NCBI GenBank assembly: GCA_021442155.1
Contig: CM038220.1
Location: 73,767,817 to 73,831,816 of the forward strand
Reading direction: 5' to 3'
DNA: 64,000 nt
From: Cymbidium sinense
Lineage: Eukaryota; Streptophyta; Magnoliopsida; Asparagales; Orchidaceae
The notes beneath the pieces were generated by a model that was given only the letters and a program-made list of their open reading frames with translations, ran no database searches and was not told where the DNA came from. Every line of letters begins with the position of its first letter. Position 1 is the first letter of the stretch. A program made the position numbers and the translations under genes. Of the stretch, positions 38,313-48,502 are shown in pieces.

Positions 38313-39067
38313 GCTGTGCTAGAAAACCAGTTTGGTAGAGTGAAAGTTCGCCTTGTTATAAAATCCACACTGTATTTAAAGAATGAACAAGAAAACTCTA
38401 GAAATTTTTACGTGGAAAAATCTCGTAAAGAGGGAAAAAATCATGGGGCTAGCCAAAAAATCTTATGTGTCTGTTTTGAGTACAAAATTTTCTCGATAAC
38501 GGATTACTGATTGTATATGAAAAGGGGAACCTGTATGTCCGTTCGTTAGTGGTAACAATTACTAGTAGTAGAAGATAATGATGAACAACGAGGGACATCG
38601 ACTGATGATGAAAGTCGTCATGATGGAGCCGAAGATGGCGATTGGTGGCGGTGGTTCGACCCGCCAGTAGAACACGATTGTGCTTGGAGGATCTTAAAGC
38701 TTTAGTGCTCTCTCTCTCTCTCTTTCGTATAGGGAATGGCTTGGCGTCTGTAAATACAAAATCGAACCACTCCACTTCATCGGACGACTTAGAATGATTC
38801 CTTTGATCATTTGATGTATTTTAAGTATTTGAATGATCAAATGAAGTCAGAATTATGAGATCTTGGGCTTGTTAGATCCGGCTCGTCAAGACGCTCGATT
38901 TGACTATAGACACTCCATGCTTAAGAGCTATTTATGGATTTAACTGATATCCTAAAATTTCAAATGATATTTTAAGTGCTTGATCTCAACTAGTTTCAAC
39001 TGAGGATCAACTTGCTTTTGACATCAAGATTCGTGATTCGATTAGTAGAATTTTCAGTGTCATATCA
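38313..39067 (-). mobile_element. Minus-strand LTR related to the Tat element's LTR
   Basis: On the minus strand it begins TGATATGACACTG directly after a polypurine tract and ends near ctagcaca. It is the reverse-complement counterpart of the plus-strand LTR at 41514-42326: shared words include gatcctccaagcac, gatcatttgatgtatttta and tagaaaaccag. The adjoining polypurine tract shows that it is a 3' LTR whose internal region should lie to the right. Confidence 0.7.
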
Positions 39068-39113
39068 GTTACCCCCTATTTTTGGATGGCATTATCTCAA
39101 TCATCCAAAAATA
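39068..39113 (-). promoter_or_regulatory. Polypurine tract with adjoining perfect stem-loop
   Basis: In element sense, aaaaatagggggtaac stands directly before the LTR start TGATATG, as a polypurine primer should. The tract overlaps a perfect 12-bp stem (tatttttggatg at 39077-39088, catccaaaaata at 39102-39113) with a 13-base loop. The same arrangement occurs at 49334-49379. Confidence 0.7.
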
Positions 39114-39239
39114 TTTATGTCATATACTTGAAAATAGCAAATTATTCAATAAAATTTGTGGGACCATTAACCATATATTTTGAGAGAGTAGATCTTCATG
39201 TGAGTACAAGATTATGATCACAAAGCAGTCAGGGAGCGG

Positions 39240-39610
39240 ATGTGTATGCACGGCGATTTTGGGATTATGGACCCATATGGGCACTTCATCAGGCTTCCGC
39301 GCGCGCGCTCATGACGCCCGCATGCTTGTGCGCTGAGAGCGTCGCTGAGTGTCGCGCCCTGGAGCTCTGGTATGGGGTCGGGCGGCGTCTTGAGGCGTCT
39401 GCATCTGGTAGCGAGGCGTCTGCAGCAGCGGGTTACCTGTGGCAGATTACGTGTGCAGAGTGGCCACCCAGCTTAACCGAAGGAGGAAGCATGAGGCTCG
39501 TGAGTGTGGAGCGGATGCGGCACATGAAGCGCAAGTCTGTAGCCGGAAGCTGGAATCTGGATCTTGTCAGCAGGCGCTGTCGCGTATGCGGCGCCTGCCT
39601 GCGTCTACGA
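39240..39610 (+). other. GC-rich leader-like block
   Basis: This is the most GC-rich stretch of the window, with gcgcgcgcgctc and repeats of gaggcgtctgca. The six-frame reading shows a 154-codon frame from about 39242, but overlapping frames on both strands are also open, as expected for GC-rich DNA, and no motif is visible. I read it as LTR or leader sequence, not coding. Confidence 0.4.
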
Positions 39611-39722
39611 AACCGCACCAATGAGGGTATTTTTGTCCATTTTTGTCTATTTTTACAGTTTTTCGTGGTTTTGAACGGTTTTAATATATTTTTCTTGGAT
39701 TTTTGATCTTTTTATAGGGGTC

Positions 39723-39729
39723 TATAAAA
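39723..39729 (+). promoter_or_regulatory. TATA box in the Transposase_28 element
   Basis: TATAAAA in the context gggtctataaaaccctctcagg, about 70 bases before the leader repeats. This is a typical LTR promoter setting. Confidence 0.5.
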
Positions 39730-39792
39730 CCCTCTCAGGGCGAGGAGAAGGCACACTCTCTGCTCTAGTGCTTCTCTTCTTCTTGAGTGAAG

Positions 39793-39990
39793 GTCGTTGG
39801 GCCGATCAAGACCGTAGTTCATACCGCGGGCTCCGTTTTCCCTCGAAGAGGTGTCAACGACTCGTCGGACCAGCCGGTTGGCGATCAAGACCCGTAGTTC
39901 ATATGGCAAGGCTCCAGTTTTCCCTCGAAAGAGGCGTTGACTGCCCTTATCGGACCGACCGCATTTGGAGGTAATTAAGACTCGTAGTTC
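39793..39990 (+). repeat. Leader tandem repeat, about 80-bp unit, 2.4 copies
   Basis: The unit contains gatcaagacccgtagttcat, then gggctccgttttccctcg, then cgtcggaccag. It begins at about 39801 and 39881 and ends with a partial copy at about 39965. The two full units differ by a few bases and short indels. Confidence 0.8.
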
Positions 39991-40419
39991 CTACTTCTTC
40001 TTGTAGGAAATTTGATTTCTTGAAACTTTAATGGATGGTTTAGCAGTTGATAATCGCCAAGGTGGTGGAGAAGCATTAGCTAGGAACTATCATTCGAATG
40101 ACTCTGAAAGTTTGGTAGGTGATTTCTGAGCATCATTAGAGGGGAGTATCTTCTCTCTCTATCTTTTTTTCATATGTATGTGTATCATTTTCGTCAGATT
40201 GTAGGAGAAAAATTTTATCCCAAGTTATCCGTGAGTGAGAGAGTCAAAAAAGGATACACCCAAGTATTGGGGTAAGTAATATACTTCACAAAATTTCCAT
40301 ATTTTTATCATTTTTTCTTTTTATTTATCATGTATTTTCACAGGGTGATGACCAGAAGAAAACTCATAACGTGACGACTACAGACGATATATCATCCACG
40401 ATCACATCAGATAGTTTAA

Positions 40420-41346
40420 TGGTGTTCCGCAGAAAATTTCTCTTCCCTAATGAGTTGGTGGCCATTGTTGCTAAAAAGTCTGATCGAGCATTCACCTCTA
40501 CCAGGGTACTTTACTATTTTTGAGATGATTCTTCGTGCTGGACTACGATTCCTTTTGGCTCCCGAGCTGATTGAGATCTTCAAAACGCGTGGTGTAGCTT
40601 TGTCATAATTTTTATTTCGGGCTTTAGTGGTCATCGTCGATTTGGCTGTCTTCTTTAGAGAGTGTGGTGTTACTTTGAACATCAAATACTTGTATCGAAT
40701 GTGTAGATTCACATGTGATGCTCAGGGATGTGTTTCTTATCGGGCTATAAAGAATTGGATATAATTTTTAGCATGTGATTCATCTAAAAATTGGTCTAAT
40801 GGATTCTTTTTTGTGAAAAATGAGTGGGGCCTCCACGAGATGGGAAGATTGAATGACCTTCCATCCATTCGCGATGAGATCCTGGCAACTCTTAATATTC
40901 TTGATGTAGGAAGCTTGCAACATGAGTTACGTCACATTGGCAAATATATAAATGAAGATAGGATATTGAAGGTTGATCTTTCCATCCAGGCAGGAAGATC
41001 TCATGCTCTTCCACTGAAGAGGTCAAGTAAAGGTGATGAAAGGTCTCCTCATACTCATATGGTTCTCTCAAGAAGCCCATTATGGAATCATGATGGTTGC
41101 GATGTTTCATCTTTACAAAAAAAGAAAACATGTGCTGAAGTGACTACGTCAGATATCTGCGAAGAAGATGTTTTCCCCCAGTTGGCCTCTAAGAATTTAG
41201 TTGTTTCAACTCATGATGGGGGAGTTCATTTCTTGAAGCCACACATTCTTGAAGAGGTGTTAAATCACATATGCACTAGACGTCAACGAATAGATGAATT
41301 GGTACGTTGTCCTCTCCTCCTTCTTTTCTTCTTTTCCTTTGTGTAA
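40420..41346 (+). pseudogene. Transposase_28-like protein remnant
   Basis: Conceptual reading across changes of frame gives, in order, a segment like the start of the Transposase_28 domain (PF04195; FTIFEMILRAGLRFPLAPEL near 40510-40570), a central part with FRECGVTLNI, and the usual end SSKNWSNGFFFVKNEWG near 40785-40834. The C-terminal part, 40813-41346, is an open frame ending in a hydrophobic tail that probably reads into intron or spacer. The domain belongs to plant gypsy-type element proteins; its biochemical role is not settled. Stops and frame changes in the N-terminal half make it non-functional as it stands. The family assignment rests on motif order recalled from the domain. Confidence 0.55.
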
Positions 41347-41513
41347 TATTTGTGATGGTTTTTTTTTATATAGATAACTCAAACATTAGGGCAGATGGCT
41401 CATTTGGGTTTCACTTTAGATGAGTAAGTAGAATGAATTTGTGAAGATAAAATATCTAAAGATGAGTTTGAAGATGAGTGCTAAGGAAATAGAACATGAC
41501 TTCTCTTTCTACA

Positions 41514-42326
41514 TGATATTAAAATTCTACTAGCTTAATCTTGATGTCAAAAGTAAGTTGACCATCAGTTGAAACTAGTCGAGATCACACACTTAAAATA
41601 TCATTTGAAACATTAGGATATCAGTTAAATCCATAAATAGCTCTTAAGCATGGAGTGTTTATAGTCAAATCGGCGCCTTGGCAACAAGTTCTCCCTCTTC
41701 GACTTCATTTGAGTATTCAAATACTTAAAATACATCAAATGATCAAAGGAATCATTCTGAGCTATCCGATAAAGTGGAGTGGTTCGGATTTTGCATGTAT
41801 TTAGGAAGACGCCACTCCTCCATTCTATAAATAGCCCCTCATTCCTTATATGAAGGGACCCCAAGCAAGTGAGAGGAGAGAGCTCTAAAGCTTGAAGATC
41901 CTCCAAGCACAATCATGCCACCACTTTCGGCCGTCACCACCGTCGCCGCGTTGATCCTCGCCGTCATCAATCTCTGTCGATCTCCATCATGGCGACCTTC
42001 ATCGTTGTCGATGTCCTCGGCCATTCACCATCATCACTATCACTAGCAAGTTACCACACGCGTGACTACATAGTTGTTGTTCCCTTCTCATATACAATTC
42101 TGTAATCCCGTTATCGGGAAAATTTTGTACTATGAAACAGACACAAAGTGGAAGATTTTTGCTGGGTTAGGCCTCGTGATTTTTTTCCTCTTTTCGAGGT
42201 TTTTCACATAAAAATTTCTGGAGTTTTCTTATTCACTCTTTAAATACATGTGTGTGTGCTGGATTTTATAACAAGGCTAAGGTGTAAACTTTCACTCTAC
42301 CACAACTGGTTTTCTAGCACGCAGCA
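41514..42326 (+). mobile_element. 5' LTR of the Ty3/gypsy Tat-type element
   Basis: Begins TGATATTAAAATTCTAC and ends ctagcacgcagca, directly before a primer-binding site. A TATAAATA box lies at 41826-41833, with the likely transcript start about 30 bases on. Its reverse-complement relatives stand at 38313-39067 and, more distantly, at 48503-49333 and 53074-53916. No intact 3' LTR is found at the other end of the element. Confidence 0.75.
41826..41833 (+). promoter_or_regulatory. TATA box in the Tat-type LTR
   Basis: TATAAATA in ctataaatagcccctc, in the middle of the LTR where the U3/R border is expected. Confidence 0.6.
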
Positions 42327-42327
42327 A

Positions 42328-42346
42328 TTTGGTACCGTTTGTGGGA
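42328..42346 (+). promoter_or_regulatory. Primer-binding site of the Tat-type element
   Basis: tttggtaccgtttgtggg follows the LTR end. Tat-lineage elements usually have a closely similar site, tttggcgccgtctgtggg, so three bases have changed. Confidence 0.65.
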
Positions 42347-42360
42347 AAAAATCCTTCAAT

Positions 42361-43634
42361 CATAATTTCTGTGAACACCCTTGTTATGGCCAATAAGTGT
42401 AACACTTGTAACAACGGAGCCTCCCGCTCTAACTCCCGTCACTCTCGAAACAAATCCTTGAGCCAAGGATGCCAAGCTTCTGCCTCACTCCCCCCTAATA
42501 GGTGTGACCCTGTCGGTGAAGGCGCGATAGAAATCTCTTTATATGATCGTGTCCGCCGAATGGAAGAGTCTCAAAATGAGATGATCTGACTTTTATGAGG
42601 AACACAACAGCCACTACCACGGCAAACACATCTCTCCCAAGATCGATCGTTAGCCGGGAGGTCAAAATGCTAATCTCCTTGACCGAAGTTCCTCCGGATA
42701 GACCGTGATCTGATCTCCTTGACGCTAGTTCTACTCATCCATCATGCGGCTCAACCGGCTAATCCATCAATTATTGCTTGACACATTCTCATTCTACCCC
42801 CTCGTCATGTTATCGTGTAGAATTATGATGCTTAATGCAAGATAAATTTCACCTTCAAGAAATCATCTTCCCCTCACGGCTATGAGGAATCCTCACCTTT
42901 GAAGTTATTCTTCCTATTCTCGTGGGTTTCAAGCTTAGAGCATTGATTCTATGATGATGGGACCCACATGAATACATCGACCATTACTGACTATCATGCA
43001 TATCCAATGAGCTCGACACACTACTTTGTCGTCTTTCCGTTACCCTCAAGGGCAAACTGGTTTTACTCCCTTCCAAGGGGATCCATCCGTACCTTTGACG
43101 AACTCGCCAAGATTTTTTTGGAACAGTTCATTGCAAATATGAGGATCATTAAAGATTTCTCCCATCTCTCCGGCATTTATCAGAATGAGGGTGAATCACT
43201 TAAGGAATACTTCCAGAGGTTCTACTTAGAAGCTTGTCAAATACAGAGGCTATTAAGAGGAGTTTTCCTTGGAGGACTCGTCAGGGCCTTTATCATGTCG
43301 AGACACGGTCCGCTCATATGCCGACTTAGTTCATTGTGTGGAAGCACAAATCTCTGCTGATGAGGCTATTAATGCCCACCACAAATAATTTGAACAATCT
43401 GACAGCGTGGGCGCCCCTCGTCCCATCAAAAGTAGCAACAAGGAAACCGTGATCTCCCTCCACGACCCCCATATCAACGACGTGAACGACAACCAGAAAA
43501 GGATATACACGCCGCTAAACACGTCTCGTGTCAACCTCCTGATGGCTATTCAAGATAAAGAAAACATCAAGTGGCCGCATCCACTGAAACCAAATTCAAG
43601 AAATCATGAGCAATATTATCACTTCCATTCGTAG
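42361..43634 (+). pseudogene. gag: gag remnant of the Tat-type element
   Basis: Starts soon after the primer-binding site with a short Ser/Asn/Arg-rich segment. The recognisable core is 42968-43360, a retrotransposon gag domain with ANWFYSLPRGSIRTFDELAK and then FLEQFIANM and GESLKEYFQRF, the order typical of plant gypsy capsids. The frame then shifts, and 43407-43634 holds a further gag or linker segment. Stops and frame changes mean no capsid can be made. Confidence 0.75.
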
Positions 43635-43869
43635 ACATACTATTGAGGCATGCAAACAACTCAAAGAAGAAATCGAGAGGCTCATTCAACAAGGATATCT
43701 ACGTTGATTTGTGAAGAATCAATCGAATCAAACAAACATACCTCCAACTAGGGGGCAACTAGGACAGACATCACAAAAATAACAAAATAATCATCAAACA
43801 ATTGGGGAAATTAAAACAATCGCATGAGGACCAATACTATCTAATCAAGTTCTCATTACCATCTCTAAA

Positions 43870-44073
43870 GTGCCAGAGTTAAAGAAATCTTGTATTGATC
43901 ATTCCATCACTTTTAATGACTCGGACTTAGAAGGAGTCCATGTTCCTCATCAAGATTCACTTATCATCAGCGCAGGGATCGGTGACTCATGCTATAATGT
44001 TAAGAGAATTTGGATTGACAATGGGAGTTCTGTTGATATCTTATTTTACTCCATATTTCTTAGCATGGGTTAG
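43870..44073 (+). pseudogene. Aspartic protease remnant of the Tat-type element
   Basis: The active-site motif DNGSS (44027-44041) is embedded in IWIDNGSSVDILFYSIF, the usual retroelement protease context, and the catalytic Asp is kept. The frame differs from those of gag and RT, so the polyprotein is broken on both sides. Confidence 0.75.
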
Positions 44074-44362
44074 GCTCCAACTTCATTGCGGGACCATTAT
44101 CTGAGTTTGATAATGCCTATAGTAGAGGGACAATCATCCTTCTGTTGTCCTTAGTGAATTTTCCTCAACAAGTGACTCATTTAATCCAATTCATGGTGAT
44201 CAAGTCATATTCGATATACTATCTTTGGAAGGCCCCTCCAATCAATTTTTCGCGATCCTTGTATCTCATCTCAAGATGAAATTTCTTCACCCGTTGGAGT
44301 TGGGGTGGTCAGAAAATCAGCAGTGCGATCATGCTATCGGATAAGCTCAACCACATCTTTCT

Positions 44363-45290
44363 GTGACCTTCAATATTGAAGATTTTAATTTTCGAGATGA
44401 AGGAGTACCCCCAGAAAGCTTCCCCATCGAAGACTTGCTCTTTGTTGCATTATCAAATGACCAACCATTACGAACAGTGCAAGTTGGATCTCACTCTCGA
44501 ACAAAGGAAAAATACATAGACTTCTTGCAAATCAAGACATCTTCACTTGAGTCACGGACATTCGACCCCAATGTGATCATGCACTCCCTCAAGATTGATT
44601 TGACATTCAAACCGATCATCTAGAAGAAGCAAAGTTTTACACCTGATCACCTCAAGGCTATTGAGCAAGAAGTTAACAAGCTTCTAGAAGCGAGATTCAT
44701 ACGAGAGGTACATTACCCTACATGGCTAGAAAATGTTGTCATGGTTAAGAAAATAAATGGAACATGGAGAATGTGTATTGATTACACTAACCTCAACAAA
44801 GCTTGCCCGAAAGATAGTTTTCCTCTTCCTCAAATTGATCAATTAGTTGATGCTACATTTGGACATCAAATGCTCAATTTTTCGGATGCTTACTCTAGTT
44901 ACAATCAAATAAAAATAGACCCAATGGATGAATAAGCTACAACATTTCAAATATATAAAGATTTATACTATTACCAAGTTATGTCGTTTGGGTTAAAAAA
45001 TGCTGGTGCTACCTATCAGAATAAAATTTTTAAAGACCTATTAGGCCGCACAATAGAGGTATATGTGGATGACATGTTAGTAAAAAACTTGGAAGAATCA
45101 CAACATATTTCTCACTTCGAAATATGATTTAATCTTCTTCGACGTTATAACATGCGACTTAACCCGACCAAGTATGCTTTTGGGGTTACGTCGGGAAATT
45201 TTCTTGGATTTATGGTAACCCACCGTGGGATAGAGGCTAACCCCAAGAAATCAAAGCTCTCAAAGATATGACTCCTTCGAAAGAATATCA
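44363..45290 (+). pseudogene. Reverse transcriptase remnant of the Tat-type element
   Basis: The order is typical: a linker that leads into the RT, then GTWRMCIDYTNLNKACPKDS (44750-44810), FSDAYSSYNQI, MSFGLKNAGATYQ, the catalytic YVDD (45062-45073) and the thumb start GFMVTHRGIEANP. The catalytic Asp pair is intact, but stops occur at 44933-44935 and about 45125, and the end shows small deletions. The word LNKACPKD and the dual RNase H downstream place it in the Tat clade. Confidence 0.8.
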
Positions 45291-45349
45291 AGGAAGTTCA
45301 ATATTTGAATGGGAATTAATTTATCGCTTCTAGCTTCGGAGATAAATAC

Positions 45350-45839
45350 TTGTCATTCTTTAAAATATTAAAGGGAACTAAAAATAATAATTTTCAGTGG
45401 ACTAATGAATATCAGTCTGCTTTTGAGCAACTAAGGGAGTATTTAGCATCTTCACCCCTACTATCCAAGCCTATTCAAGGAGAGATGTTATACTTATATC
45501 TCGTAGTCTCTTCCCACGCGATAAGCTCAATTTTAGTGCAGAGAAGAAAATGGGATACAACAACCAATTTACTATGTCAGCAAAATTCTCTCTAATATAG
45601 AAAGTCATTATCCACTTGCAGATAAGGTGGCTCTGGCTTTAATTTTCTCAGCACGAAAATTACGTCCATACTTCCAAGCTCATACTATCAGCGTTTACAC
45701 TCATTTACCATTAAGGGTCATCCTACAAAAATCAGAAGCATTTAGGAGGTTAATTAAATGGTATGTAGAATTGGGATAGTTTGATATAAGTTTTCTACCT
45801 CGGCATGCTATAAAGTGTCAAGTACTCTCAGACTTTATA
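45350..45839 (+). pseudogene. Retroelement RNase H (first) remnant
   Basis: FQWTNEYQSAFEQLREYL is followed by SPLLSKPIQGE and, after a frame change, HYPLADKVALALIFSARKLR, the usual RT-linked RNase H order in Ty3/gypsy elements. It is frame-shifted near 45595. Confidence 0.7.
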
Positions 45840-45879
45840 GTGAAATGCACTGCCCCAACTCCAGAAAATATATCTACTA

Positions 45880-46250
45880 CATGCCTTTTGTCTCCTCAAT
45901 GGACCCTCTATGTTGATGGAGCTTTAGAAAATATCAGTGTTGGTGCAGGAATCTTACTTATTTTCCCCCAGCAGAATACCTTAGAGTATGGACTTCGCCT
46001 AAAATTTTCTGCAACTAATAATATATGAGGCTCTCATCGGGTTGAGACTCATTGATTGAAGCTCAAGACTTAGTGATCCACCGACTCGACTTGTCCTCCC
46101 AGTGGAAACTTTAATACTCATAATCTCATGGCACAATACCTCCACTTAGTAAAGTCTCTTCTTTCCATTTCAGACATATCAAATCATTCACATACTGAAG
46201 AAGAATACTGTGGCTCTCGCTAAGCTTGCTCACGCTACAATCTATTTAAG
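45880..46250 (+). pseudogene. Second RNase H (aRNH type) remnant
   Basis: PQWTLYVDGALENISVGAGI (about 45896-45955) is the start of the additional RNase H that marks the Tat lineage of plant Ty3/gypsy elements. The Asp of YVDGA is kept. Stops follow soon after. Confidence 0.7.
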
Positions 46251-46329
46251 AAGGCATGTTGAAGAAATATATTTTCCTTGTATCCAAGGGTCATGGGTAA
46301 TCCAAGAAATTAATGAGATAAAGGAACCT

Positions 46330-47472
46330 TCGTGGATGGATCCCATCCTGTCTTTTCTATAAGAAGGGACCCTTCCGAAACCAACTACGCACTCATCTCC
46401 AGACAAGCTTCAAACTTTATTATCATCGAGGTGAACTATACAAAGAGCTTTTTTACGGGCCATACCTCAAATGTCTCTTACCATCGGATGCATGCATTAA
46501 GAGAGGTTCACTGGGGATATGTGGAGAACACCTAGGAGGGTAGCCCTTAAAATTATAAAGCAAGGGGTTCTATTGGCCTATGAGATGCCTTGTTCACAAA
46601 AAAAATGTTCAAGTTGTCAGTTGCACTCTAACCTCCCTCACATGCCGCATATAGAGCTTTCATCCATTCAAAGCCCGTGGCCTTTTTGCTCAGTGGGGAA
46701 TTGATATCATGGGACCTTTTTCGATAGCATCAGGATAATGAAAGTTCATCATTTTAGCCGTCGACTACTTCACTAAATGGGTGGAAGCCGAACCACTCGC
46801 TAAAATCATAGAGGCAAATGCTAAACAATTTGTTTGAAAAATATAGTATGTCGATTCGTTCTTCCTGTAAAGATCATCACTAACAATGAAACTCAATTTA
46901 CTGGAAAAATCTTTACATCCTTTTACAAAGATCTTCACATTCAATCACATACAACATTCTCAAACTCAGCCGAGGCTACCAACAGGACTATACTCAAAGG
47001 ACTAAAAACACATCTTGAGAGTTTGGGGCAATGAATGAGCTTTAATATTCTTTGGGCTTACCGCACTACATCATGAACCCCGACTAGTGAGACACCATAT
47101 AATTTGTGTTTCGACACAAAAGCTATTATACCAGTAGATATCAGAGTTCCAAGTCCAAGTGTTCAATTATTCGATCATGATGGAAATGCGAAAAAACTCT
47201 GACAACACTTGGACTTACTCCCCGAAACTCGTGACATGGCCATACTTCGGATTGCTTCCTGTCACCAAAGGGTAGCTCGTCACTTCAACAGAAGAGTAAA
47301 TCCCTGTCCCATATCTGTCAGTGACTTGGTCCTGCGAAATCTCGAAGCTGTAGGCAAAGGCCCTCAACGCAATAAACTCTCACCTCTTTGGGATGGCCCA
47401 TATGTGGTTATAGTTATGGTAAAGCGAGGAACATTCAAGCTCAAGGATCGAGAGGGAAAAATTTTACCTTGA
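46330..47472 (+). pseudogene. Integrase remnant of the Tat-type element
   Basis: The zinc-binding part (CSSCQLHSNLPHMP), the core (ILAVDYFTKWVEAEPLA near 46750-46800, then the region with IITNNETQF) and the C-terminal part ending in PLWDGPYVV and TFKLKDREGK are recognisable in order. The second catalytic Asp is changed: the usual DNGTQF reads NNETQF at 46882-46899, which would kill the enzyme even without the many stops. No chromodomain follows, as expected for Tat. Confidence 0.75.
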
Positions 47473-47479
47473 ACTTGGA

Positions 47480-47780
47480 ACACTGAGAATCTCTGAAAAT
47501 ATTATCGAATTACCATAATTATTGTAACTTTTATTTTGTCTCGTTTATCGTTTCCTCTTCATGTAGCCGACCCCACTTAGTGGGATAAAGACTTGTTGTT
47601 GTTGTCATTTCCTCTTGAAACTCATATCCGTGTGAAAATCATCTTATGATTGTATCTCCAAACTTATCAGAGTAATGAATTTATAGCTTTTTCTTATAAG
47701 CTTGTTTCTTCTTCATTTAATCCTCCCACTTGAGAAATATACAACTCATGTTGTATCTTAATCAGAGCATATCAATCCCA
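47480..47780 (+). other. Non-coding 3' part of the Tat-type element
   Basis: Lies between the integrase end and the tandem repeats. It contains agccgaccccacttagtggg and gttgttgttg, with no open frame. Confidence 0.5.
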
Positions 47781-48260
47781 AGGGGACTTGATCAACCTCT
47801 TCTATACGTAAAAGTCAAGTAACACTTTGGTCGATACCAGGATAGTCAAAAGGTCCTTGGTGGACATCTGCACCTCTTCCATGTTAATTACGCATAATAA
47901 TATACCTAGGATAGGTCAAAAGGTTCTTGGTAGACATCCCGCGACCTCTTCCTTACAGATAAGAAGTCAAGTAACACTTTGGCTGATACCTAAGATAGGT
48001 CAAAAGGTCCTTGGTGGACATCCCACAACCTCTTTCATACAGGTTAAAGTCATCAAGTAACACTTTGACTGATACCTAAGATAGGTCAAAAGGTCCTTGG
48101 TAGATATCTCACTCTTCCATGGTTAACGCCATCAAGTAATGCTTTGATAAACAACCTCGATCAAAATCCTCGGATTCAATTCAACCTCATCCATACAGGT
48201 TAGCGTCGTCGACTAATATTCTGATCAATTACCCCGGATAGGTAAAACAAAACAAGAGCG
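47781..48260 (+). repeat. Tandem repeat in the 3' region of the Tat-type element
   Basis: The unit of about 75-87 bases contains gataggtcaaaaggtccttgg, tggacatcccgcaacctc and gtcatcaagtaacactttgg. The word ggtcaaaagg (or gtcaaaagg) occurs at about 47846, 47914, 47998 and 48084, and degenerate units continue to 48250. The same unit is found inverted in the minus-strand element at 51420-51620 and 52520-52720. Confidence 0.8.
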
Positions 48261-48271
48261 TATCATCTAAA

Positions 48272-48295
48272 AATAATAATAATAATAATAATAAA
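48272..48295. repeat. (AAT)n microsatellite
   Basis: Eight AAT units follow catctaaaa, where a polypurine tract of the Tat-type element would be expected. Confidence 0.85.
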
Positions 48296-48324
48296 TTTTT
48301 TTTTCATTGATAGCATTAACATGA

Positions 48325-48490
48325 TGATATAAAAAAGATTCAAGATTCTGATACACACTAATAATAATAATACATCATCCTCAAGATGCTACATCATATT
48401 GGTCATATCAAAATGGTTATTAAATCAATGACAATAGTCGCGATGAGACAACGATGGTGATAATGAACTTTGAACTTCTAGCTCTCTCTC
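48325..48490. mobile_element. LTR scraps at the right edge of the nested insertion
   Basis: tgatataaaaaagattcaag resembles the start of the Tat-type LTR, so this may be its truncated 3' LTR. From about 48410 (tggttatt, then gacaatag, caacgatggtg and cttctagctctctctc) the sequence matches the middle of the minus-strand LTR seen at 52300-52385 and 53380-53460, so it is the resumed second part of the LTR fragment at 38013-38312. Confidence 0.5.
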
Positions 48491-48502
48491 AAAATTTATA
48501 GT

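Larger units (their letters stand above)
39190..41450 (+). mobile_element. Decayed element with Transposase_28-like (putative gypsy-type) domain
   Basis: The block has a GC-rich leader (39240-39600), a TATAAAA box (39723-39729), a triple leader repeat (39793-39990), small exon-like pieces separated by AT-rich gaps (40031-40130, 40200-40270) and a coding remnant (40420-41346). This layout resembles the 5' part of plant gypsy-type elements whose first gene carries the Transposase_28 domain. I cannot find its LTR ends or a pol region, so it is a fragment, lodged between a minus-strand LTR (ends 39067) and a plus-strand LTR (starts 41514). Confidence 0.5.

Noticed and set aside
39242..39706. 154-codon frame in the GC-rich leader block
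   Set aside because: GC-rich DNA with frames open on both strands. Position before a TATA box and leader repeats fits LTR or leader sequence.
40892..41131. 79-codon minus-strand frame across the Transposase_28 remnant
   Set aside because: Shadow of the plus-strand frame that carries the recognisable domain.
42361..47472. Endogenous pararetrovirus as the source of the RT region
   Set aside because: An integrase, a second RNase H, an LTR and a primer-binding site are present, so it is an LTR retrotransposon.
47781..48260. CRISPR-like array
   Set aside because: Units are degenerate and contiguous without unique spacers, and the host is a plant nucleus. Ordinary tandem repeat of a retroelement.
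38300..48410. Target-site duplication for the nested 10 kb block
   Set aside because: The bases at ggttataa (left) and near aaatggttatt (right) do not give a clear 5-base match, so the block cannot be called one clean insertion.
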